From a bacterium (lineage in GTDB: Bacteria > JAUVQV01 > DATDCY01): a stretch of DNA of 18,278 nucleotides. Positions 13,241 to 18,278 of this stretch are shown here, in pieces. The translations under genes were made by a program, and so were the position numbers. Under the pieces are notes generated by a model. That model saw only the letters and a program-made list of their open reading frames with translations, did no database searches and had not been told where the DNA came from. The stretch covers positions 1 through 18,278 of the forward strand of contig DATDCY010000153.1 in assembly GCA_036524115.1 (NCBI GenBank). Direction: 5' to 3'. Each line of letters begins with the position of its first letter. Within the stretch, counting starts at the first letter, position 1.

Positions 13241-13260
13241 GGTGTGATGCAGATCACACC
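13241..13260. promoter_or_regulatory. CRP/FNR-family-type operator
   Basis: GGTGTGAT (13241-13248) and ATCACACC (13253-13260) form a perfect 8-bp inverted repeat with a 4-base spacer. This gives TGTGA-N6-TCACA, the consensus bound by E. coli CRP. Its centre (13250.5) is about 42 bases before the predicted start near 13293, the class II activator position. Which CRP/FNR-family regulator binds is unknown. Confidence 0.75.
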
Positions 13261-13280
13261 TCCTCGGGCCGGTCGCGGCC

Positions 13281-13286
13281 TATATT
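13281..13286 (+). promoter_or_regulatory. -10 box of CRP-type promoter
   Basis: TATATT (13281-13286) matches 5/6 of the -10 consensus. No -35 box lies 17 bases upstream; the operator occupies that region instead, as in activator-dependent promoters. The predicted start near 13293 gives a 27-base leader containing GAGGAGG (13307-13313). Confidence 0.65.
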
Positions 13287-13319
13287 GCCTCCACGATACA
13301 ACCGAAGAGGAGGCAGATC

Positions 13320-14027
13320 ATGCGCAGGGTATCTCTTGGTGCAGCAGTCTTGGCGCTGGCACTGTGCGCGCCCGTTCATGTGTTCGCCGCGGGAATCGCC
13401 GGCGCGACGGTGCGTCTCGTCGACACCGTCACGACCGTCGCGTTCGGGACCGCGACGACCGACGCCGATGGCGCCTTCCTCTTCGAGGGCGTGCCCGCCG
13501 GGGCGTACAGCCTCGAAGTGGACACCGCCGACCTCAAGGGCCAGTCCCGGCAGCTCTTCGACCTCGCCGCCGACAAGGCGCCGGCGCGCATCGCCGGCCG
13601 CGTGACCACCCTCGAGGGCGCGGACCTCTCGCTGCAGGTCAACGCCGCGATCACGGCGCCGGGAACGGGCGCCATCGCCCTGAACCCGGGCTATCCGAAG
13701 GTCCAGCGGGCGTGGAACCGCAACTGGACGCACGCCGCGGGCAAGCTCCACGTTCGCCTCGCCGGCACCGGACTCGAGGGCCTCGAGAAGGTCGTGCTGA
13801 CCTCGGCGACCGGCAGCATCGAGTCGACCGTGATCGTCCTCGACCCCGAGGACGGCGAGTACCACGCGATCTTCCCGAAGGCGGCGGCCTTCACGGCGCT
13901 GGTGCCGGCGGACGCCGGCCGCGGCACGGCCGTCCAGGTCTCCGTCGGCGTGACGACGGCGACCGGCACCGGGTCGTACGACGTCTGGGTGCGCATCGTC
14001 GGGCCGAAGATGGCGCCCCGCCACTAG
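13320..14027 (+). CDS. Secreted Cna-B/carboxypeptidase-regulatory-like protein
   Basis: A 235-residue exported protein. The signal peptide spans about 1-23 (basic start, hydrophobic core LGAAVLALALCAPV, cleavage near VFA-A). Residues 25-98 form a Cna-B or carboxypeptidase-regulatory-like beta sandwich: AGATVRLVDTVTTVAFGTAT, then TDADGAFLFEGVPAGAYSLE, the characteristic transthyretin-like turn. The second half (140-230) looks all-beta, beginning GKLHVRLAGTGLEGLEKV, perhaps an Ig-like fold; I cannot name it. No lipobox, sortase signal or membrane tail is present, so it is probably periplasmic or released. The ATG at 13320 is set by GAGGAGG six bases away. It is monocistronic, with its own activator-type promoter and a strong terminator. 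Confidence 0.82.
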   Translation: MRRVSLGAAVLALALCAPVHVFAAGIAGATVRLVDTVTTVAFGTATTDADGAFLFEGVPAGAYSLEVDTADLKGQSRQLFDLAADKAPARIAGRVTTLEGADLSLQVNAAITAPGTGAIALNPGYPKVQRAWNRNWTHAAGKLHVRLAGTGLEGLEKVVLTSATGSIESTVIVLDPEDGEYHAIFPKAAAFTALVPADAGRGTAVQVSVGVTTATGTGSYDVWVRIVGPKMAPRH

Positions 14028-14047
14028 CCAAAACAAGCCCCCTCCTG

Positions 14048-14091
14048 CCGCCCGTGCCCCACCCCCTCGGGGCCGGGCGGTTTCTTTTTTT
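14048..14091 (+). terminator. Rho-independent terminator after secreted protein gene
   Basis: CCGCCCG (14048-14054) pairs with CGGGCGG (14074-14080), with an inner GCCCC/GGGGC pairing. TTTCTTTTTTT (14081-14091) follows directly. It acts on the plus strand; on the minus strand the T-rich stretch is too far from the stem. Confidence 0.92.
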
Positions 14092-14152
14092 CGGAAGAGC
14101 CGGTGAACAGCGCAGCCAGCGCGCCGCTGCCCCCCCGGCGAAGTCAGCGGGC

Positions 14153-16144
14153 CTATCTGGCCGTACCCCGTACGCCCGGGGCCGGGGGACCGTCGAGCAG
14201 GGCCAGTGCGGAACGTGCCCCGGTCAGACTCGGGTCAAGCGCCAAGGCCGTGCGGTAGGCGTCCGCGGCTTCCCGGGGCCGGCCGAGCAACTGCAGGGCA
14301 TCCCCGAGGGCGGCAACGGCACGCGCGTGCCGGGGGTTGGCGCGCAACACCTCCCGGAACTGCGCGGCCGCGCCCGCGGCATCGCCGGCCCTCCCAAGAG
14401 CGATCCCAAGGTTGAATCTCGCCTGCGCGTATCCGGGGTCGGCCGCGACGGCGCGCCGATAGAGCGCCATCGCCTCGGCGCTCCTTCCGCCCGCATCCAG
14501 AATGTTGCCGAGATTGTTCAGCGCGTTGAGATGATCCGGCTCGCGCTCGAGGGCAGCGCGATAGGCCGCGGCGGCCTCGCCGGTTTCCCCGGCGGCGGCG
14601 AGCGCCACCCCGAGATTGTAGTAGGTGCCGGCACGGCTGTCGTCGACACGCAGAATCCGACGGTAGGCGTCGATCGCCGCCCGCGGCTCGCCTGCCTGGA
14701 GGAGTGCGCTGGCGAGATTGCCGGCTGCTCCCACGTGGTCTGGACGTATGGCGAGGGCCGCCCGGTAACGTTCCGCAGCCTCAGCGTAACGTCCGGCGGC
14801 CATGGCGGCAGTCCCCAGGCTGTCTTGCGCCAGCCAGTTGTCGCGGGTCACGGCGGCCGCCCGCCCAAAAACCGTGACATCGTCGCGCCAGAAGCCGACT
14901 TGTCGCGTCGCGAGCAGGGCAAAGGCGGCGAGGGCGGTACCCGCGGCCAGGGGGACAACGGCGCCACGGTCTCGCGCGGCCCAGGCGAGCGTCCAGGCGA
15001 TCGCGAGGAAAGGGCCGATCAACGGAAGATAGGTGTATCGGTCCGCCATGGCCTGACTGCCGACCTGAACCAAGCCGATCATCGGCATCAGCGCGCCCAG
15101 GAACCAGAGCCAGCCCACCGCAAGGTGTGGCCTTCGCCGTGCCGCGCGCGCCACGAGGAAGGAGATGATCGCGAGCAGGGCGAGAGCGCCGAGCAGGTGC
15201 CACCACGGCGGCGCCGCACGCGGGTAGGGGTAGAAGATCGCCAGGTCAGCGGGCCAGAAGGTCTTGCGCAGGTACGTCGCCAACGCGATGACGGCGTTCG
15301 CCGCGCGCCGCGCGAAAGGGAGCGCTTCCCCGTACTCCATGGCCCCGCGTCCCGCCTGGGCGAACAGGGTGACCAACGCAGCCGCAGCCGCCGCCGCAAA
15401 GAGCGGGAGCTTTTCCCGCCAGAGCGGCGGGGGCGGAAGGAGTTGTGCCAGCGCGGGAGCGCCGTCCGGGGGCGCGCCTGAAACCGGAGACCACCGCCCG
15501 AGCGGCCACCAATCGAGAAGGAGGAGCAGGAAGGGAAGAGCGACCGGCATCGGTTTCGCAAGGAGGGCAAGGGCAAAGAGAAGAAGGGACGCAAGACGGT
15601 GCCGGGGCGCGGGCCGGCGTACCCCCCGGAGCCAAGCCCGCGCCGCAAGCAGCGAAAACAAGAGTGCGAGGACATCCTTGCGCTCGGCGGCCCAGGCTAC
15701 CGACTCCACGTGCAGCGGGTGGACCGCGAAGAGAGCGGCGGCGAACGCGGCGGGCCAGAGGGTGCCGGTCAGGTTCCTGAGGAACAGCACAAGTGCTACG
15801 GCGCAGGCGGCGTGCAGCCCGAGGCTCACCAGGTGGTGGGGTCCCGGCGCCAAACCGAAGAGCGTCACGTCCGCAAGGTGCGAGACCCAGGTCAATGGGT
15901 GCCAGTTGGCTCCTTGCGTGGTCGTCAAGGCCCACCCGAGGCTGCGCGCGCTGAGCCCGTTCCTGACCTCGGGATTGGCCGCCAGATACACAGGATCATC
16001 GAAGCTGATGAAACCGTTGTGCGCGACCCCGGCAAAGGTGGCGAGCGTGAGCATCACGAGCGCCGCGGCCACCCCGGGGACGAGCGCGCGGTTGCGTGGT
16101 CGTCCACGAACGGTCGACGTGCCAGCAGGGGAAACAGGGGCCAC
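14153..16144 (-). CDS. TMTC-like membrane protein with C-terminal TPRs
   Basis: A 663-residue (from GTG) integral membrane protein of the bacterial TMTC-like group: a GT-C-type glycosyltransferase-like membrane half and a TPR half. A first membrane segment (about 20-40) precedes the acidic loop FISFDDPVYLAANPEV (45-60), consistent with a GT-C DD motif. NWHPLTWVSHLADVTLFGL (80-98) and AVHPLHVESVAWAAERKDVL (140-159) are family hallmarks. About ten hydrophobic segments follow to residue 412. Residues 435-645 hold about six TPRs, each with the A-Y and G-N pattern (for example YYNLGVALAAAGETGEAAAA). The family may mannosylate or glycosylate exported proteins, which is inference. The GTG at 16144 is preferred over the TTG at 16231 because a promoter ends right at it. 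Confidence 0.85.
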   Translation of the reverse strand: MAPVSPAGTSTVRGRPRNRALVPGVAAALVMLTLATFAGVAHNGFISFDDPVYLAANPEVRNGLSARSLGWALTTTQGANWHPLTWVSHLADVTLFGLAPGPHHLVSLGLHAACAVALVLFLRNLTGTLWPAAFAAALFAVHPLHVESVAWAAERKDVLALLFSLLAARAWLRGVRRPAPRHRLASLLLFALALLAKPMPVALPFLLLLLDWWPLGRWSPVSGAPPDGAPALAQLLPPPPLWREKLPLFAAAAAAALVTLFAQAGRGAMEYGEALPFARRAANAVIALATYLRKTFWPADLAIFYPYPRAAPPWWHLLGALALLAIISFLVARAARRRPHLAVGWLWFLGALMPMIGLVQVGSQAMADRYTYLPLIGPFLAIAWTLAWAARDRGAVVPLAAGTALAAFALLATRQVGFWRDDVTVFGRAAAVTRDNWLAQDSLGTAAMAAGRYAEAAERYRAALAIRPDHVGAAGNLASALLQAGEPRAAIDAYRRILRVDDSRAGTYYNLGVALAAAGETGEAAAAYRAALEREPDHLNALNNLGNILDAGGRSAEAMALYRRAVAADPGYAQARFNLGIALGRAGDAAGAAAQFREVLRANPRHARAVAALGDALQLLGRPREAADAYRTALALDPSLTGARSALALLDGPPAPGVRGTAR

Positions 16145-16150
16145 GCAGCC

Positions 16151-16179
16151 ACCGTAGTGAGCGTGCTCCCGGGTGTCAA
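16151..16179 (-). promoter_or_regulatory. Promoter candidate for TPR gene, leaderless
   Basis: On the minus strand a perfect TTGACA (16179-16174) is 17 bases from TACGGT (16156-16151, 3/6). Seven bases further on is 16144, the G of the chosen GTG start, so the transcript could be leaderless. No ribosome site precedes that GTG. Confidence 0.5.
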
Positions 16180-16280
16180 CCGCCGCCAACGGCGGGGTGC
16201 GCCGCACGGCAGGGCCCCGGCCGTTGCGCAAGAGGCGCCGCCTTCCGTGCCGCCTGCCGGAGCCACCGGGCCATGTTCCG

Positions 16281-16289
16281 TGCTACCAT
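16281..16289 (+). promoter_or_regulatory. Extended -10 promoter candidate for rhomboid gene
   Basis: TGCTACCAT (16281-16289) has the TGn extension plus TACCAT (4/6). There is no -35 match at 17-18 bases. The predicted start at about 16296 coincides with the rhomboid ATG, and no ribosome site is visible, again suggesting a leaderless mRNA. Confidence 0.35.
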
Positions 16290-16295
16290 ACGAAA

Positions 16296-17132
16296 ATGCG
16301 TGGTTTCACCGCCGGCCAGGCCTACGGGTTCGGCTTCGGGCGCCCGTGGACGCCGGCCGTGCGCGCCCTCATCATCGCCTGCGGCGGCGTCTACGTCGGG
16401 CAGCTGCTGCTGGGGCGGACGCTGCCGCTCTTCGACCTGCTGGCGCTGGACACCGCGCGGCCGCTCGAGCTCTGGCGCTGGCTGACGTACGCGCTGCTCC
16501 ACGGCGGCCCGTTCCACCTGCTTTTCAACGCGCTGGCGATCTGGATGTTCGGCTCCGACGTCGAGGAGCGCCTCGGGACCCGGCGCTTCGTCCTCTTCTG
16601 CGCCGTGACCTGCGCCGGCGCGGCCGGCAGCGTCGTGCTCGTCGACCGCCTGCTCGGCCGCGAGAGCATCGTCGTCGGCGCCTCGGGGATCGTCTTCGGG
16701 CTCCTGCTCGCGTACGGCATGCTCTTTGCGGAGCGCGTGATCACGCTGCTGGTCTTCTTCGTCCTGCCGGTGAGCATGAAGGCGCGGCAGTTCGTGCTCG
16801 TCTTCGGCGTGATCGAGCTGCTCTTCGGCGTCGCCGGGGACACGCGCGTGGCGCATTTCGCGCACCTGGGGGGGATGCTCTTCGGCTGGCTCTTCCTGCG
16901 GTGGGGAGGGCGCCTCGTACCCGGCGCCCGGCGGTTCGACGCCCCGGCGACGCGCCGCGCCGGGGGGATCTTCGCCGGCCTGCGCGCGCGGCTCGCGACG
17001 TTGACGCGCGCCCGCGACGACCGGCGCATGGACGAGCTGCTGCAGAAGGTGAACGAGCGCGGGATCGCCTCGCTCAGCGAGGGCGAGAAGCGCTTCCTCC
17101 ACCGCATGAGCCGGAGCAAGCGGTGGGACTGA
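16296..17132 (+). CDS. Rhomboid family intramembrane serine protease
   Basis: A 278-residue polytopic protein cleaving substrates inside the membrane. The GlpG-type catalytic elements are present: HGGPFHLLFNALAIWMFG (69-86) with H74 and N78, VVGASGIVFG (126-135) with nucleophile S130 in GASG, and AHFAHLGGMLFGWLF (186-200) with catalytic H190. Six hydrophobic segments fit a bacterial rhomboid. A cytosolic tail carries DELLQKVNERGIASLSEGEK (246-265), the small C-terminal domain often found in rhomboids of this type (DUF6576-like). The ATG at 16296 lacks a ribosome site and matches a possible leaderless start. Its stop lies inside the next gene, a ten-base overlap with the thioredoxin-fold lipoprotein. 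The substrate is unknown. Confidence 0.93.
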   Translation: MRGFTAGQAYGFGFGRPWTPAVRALIIACGGVYVGQLLLGRTLPLFDLLALDTARPLELWRWLTYALLHGGPFHLLFNALAIWMFGSDVEERLGTRRFVLFCAVTCAGAAGSVVLVDRLLGRESIVVGASGIVFGLLLAYGMLFAERVITLLVFFVLPVSMKARQFVLVFGVIELLFGVAGDTRVAHFAHLGGMLFGWLFLRWGGRLVPGARRFDAPATRRAGGIFAGLRARLATLTRARDDRRMDELLQKVNERGIASLSEGEKRFLHRMSRSKRWD

Positions 17133-18262
17133 GGCCGGCTGCCGCGGCACTCGCCGCGTGCCTGCTCGCGCTCGCCGCGTGCAGGGAGCGGCCCGAGCGC
17201 GCGCCGGCGGCCTCCGAGGCGCAGGCGCCGGCGGGGATCATCCAGGAGCGCACCAGCGGGCCGAGCGTGACCACGGACGTCAATGCGCGCGCACCGGCGT
17301 TCGCCCGCACCGATTTCTCCGGGGCGCTGGTGCGCACCCAGGACGCCATCGGCCGCAAGGCGCTGCTGCTCGACTTCTGGTCCGTCTTCTGCCAGTCCTG
17401 CCTCCAGGAGATGCCGTTCCTCAGGAAGCTGCACGAGCGCTACGCCGCCGACGGGCTGGAGATCGTGGGGGTCAACACCGACTTCTTCCCGCGGGCGCGC
17501 ATCGAGTCCTTCATGAAGAAGACCGGCCTGGCGCTGCCGTACCCGCTCATCCACGACCGCGACCAGTCCCTGAGCAAGCTCTTCTCGGTCGAGGCGCTTC
17601 CGGTGCTCGTCCTCATCGACTCCGAGGGGTGGATCCGCATGGTGCACCTGGGGTACCGCCCCGACGACGAGGACGAGATCGAGCGGCGCGTGCGCAAGGC
17701 GTGCGCCGGGATCCACGAGACCGTCGTCACCCTGCAGCCCGTGGGCGGGACGACGGCGTTCTCGCCGCCCGAGGCGGAATCGTCGATCGCCGCGCCGGGG
17801 ACGGCGATCGACGACTTCGGCGCGCTCGACGCCGCCGGCGCGGAGGTCTCGTTCGCCCGCTGGCGCGGCCGCGCCCCCGCGGTGGTCTTCTTCTGGTCGC
17901 TCTTCTGCCAGCCCTGCCGGGAGGAGTTCGGGTCGCTGGCGGAGCTTGCGGCGCGCCCGCCGGTTCCCGGCCTGCGGGTGCTGGCGGTGAACGTGGATTC
18001 CCCGAAGCTGCGGCCGCAGGCGGCGCGCTTCATGTCCGAGCGGGGTGGGGGGATCACCGGCGTCTTTGACCGCGAGGCGGCCGGCGGGCGGCAGGAGGTC
18101 GCGGGGCGCTTCGGCGTGACCGTGACCCCGACCCTCTTTCTCATGGCCGCAGACGGCAAGGTGCTCCACGCCTGGTCCGGGGAAGTCGACCGCAAGGCGC
18201 TGGCCGCGAGCATCGGCGAGGACCTCGCGCCGCGCGCCGCGGCGCGGGAGGGCCGGCGGTGA
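17123..18262 (+). CDS. Lipoprotein with two TlpA/ResA-like thioredoxin domains
   Basis: A 379-residue exported thiol-disulfide protein. The N-terminus (ACLLALAAC) gives a lipobox with C20 as lipid site. Domain 1 (about 55-195) has the redox motif CQSC (90-93) in LLLDFWSVFCQSCLQEMP and the cis-Pro P160 in EALPVLVLID. Domain 2 (about 225-365) has CQPC (262-265) in VVFFWSLFCQPCREEF and cis-Pro P336 in VTPTLFLM. Both Cys pairs are intact, so two electron-transfer steps in one chain are possible, for example disulfide reduction during cytochrome c maturation; that use is inference. The GTG at 17123 overlaps the rhomboid gene by ten bases. A rhomboid-anchored partner link is possible but unproven. 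Confidence 0.9.
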   Translation: MGLRPAAAALAACLLALAACRERPERAPAASEAQAPAGIIQERTSGPSVTTDVNARAPAFARTDFSGALVRTQDAIGRKALLLDFWSVFCQSCLQEMPFLRKLHERYAADGLEIVGVNTDFFPRARIESFMKKTGLALPYPLIHDRDQSLSKLFSVEALPVLVLIDSEGWIRMVHLGYRPDDEDEIERRVRKACAGIHETVVTLQPVGGTTAFSPPEAESSIAAPGTAIDDFGALDAAGAEVSFARWRGRAPAVVFFWSLFCQPCREEFGSLAELAARPPVPGLRVLAVNVDSPKLRPQAARFMSERGGGITGVFDREAAGGRQEVAGRFGVTVTPTLFLMAADGKVLHAWSGEVDRKALAASIGEDLAPRAAAREGRR

Positions 18263-18278
18263 GGCGCGCCGCGCCGGC
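18259..18278 (+). CDS. Possible start of next gene, cut by window edge
   Basis: GTG at 18259 overlaps the preceding stop by four bases (GTGA), the same arrangement seen at rnpA/yidD and hisB/hisA here. It would encode a basic start (MRRAAP), compatible with a signal peptide or membrane protein. Only six codons are visible, so the product is unknown. Confidence 0.3.

Noticed and set aside
1-18278. CRISPR arrays, tRNA or rRNA genes, insertion sequences, phage or defence genes
   Set aside because: No repeat-spacer pattern, cloverleaf, transposase or related motif was seen on either strand.

Overview
The window is a high-GC (roughly 70%), densely packed bacterial chromosome segment. Two lipoprotein signals, an AlgI/AlgJ-type acetylation pair and a YidC/YidD/RnpA/L34 cluster point to a Gram-negative host, possibly a Desulfobacterota/deltaproteobacterial-type lineage. 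That placement is inference from gene content only; no rRNA or strong phylogenetic marker is present.

Layout. (1) 1-1034, mostly minus strand: rpmH-rnpA-yidD-yidC, the ribosomal protein L34 / RNase P protein / membrane insertion cluster. yidC is present only as its first ~50 codons. At about position 155 the sequence switches to an unrelated plus-strand coding fragment, so the left edge looks chimeric. (2) 1102-2931: a divergent promoter pair whose -35 boxes form an inverted repeat, then hisB-hisA-hisI, a compact histidine operon lacking hisH and hisF here. (3) 2953-3722: rpsU-yqeY with its own promoter and a strong terminator. (4) 3723-4061: a gene-free gap containing a 12-bp perfect inverted repeat. 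(5) 4062-10606: a NIF3-family gene, mutS2, an MBOAT O-acetyltransferase (AlgI type), its AlgJ/AlgX-like SGNH partner and a small Tyr/His-rich lipoprotein, all on plus. (6) 10603-11073 minus: a PaaI-like hotdog thioesterase whose stop codon shares a CTAG with the lipoprotein stop. (7) 11144-13223: a diphosphate-type phosphofructokinase and an SDR-fold protein with His at the catalytic Tyr position. (8) 13241-14091: a secreted Cna-B/carboxypeptidase-regulatory-like protein under what looks like a class II CRP/FNR-type promoter, closed by a strong terminator. (9) 14153-16144 minus: a TMTC-like membrane protein with C-terminal TPRs. (10) 16281-18278: an intramembrane rhomboid protease overlapping a lipoprotein with two thioredoxin folds, then the probable start of another gene.

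Most of this is core metabolism and housekeeping. I see no defence system, mobile element, CRISPR array, tRNA or rRNA. The points most worth a second look are the left-edge junction, the CRP-like promoter, the Tyr-to-His SDR, possible leaderless starts, the hairpin before the NIF3 gene, and the tandem-thioredoxin lipoprotein overlapping the rhomboid gene.
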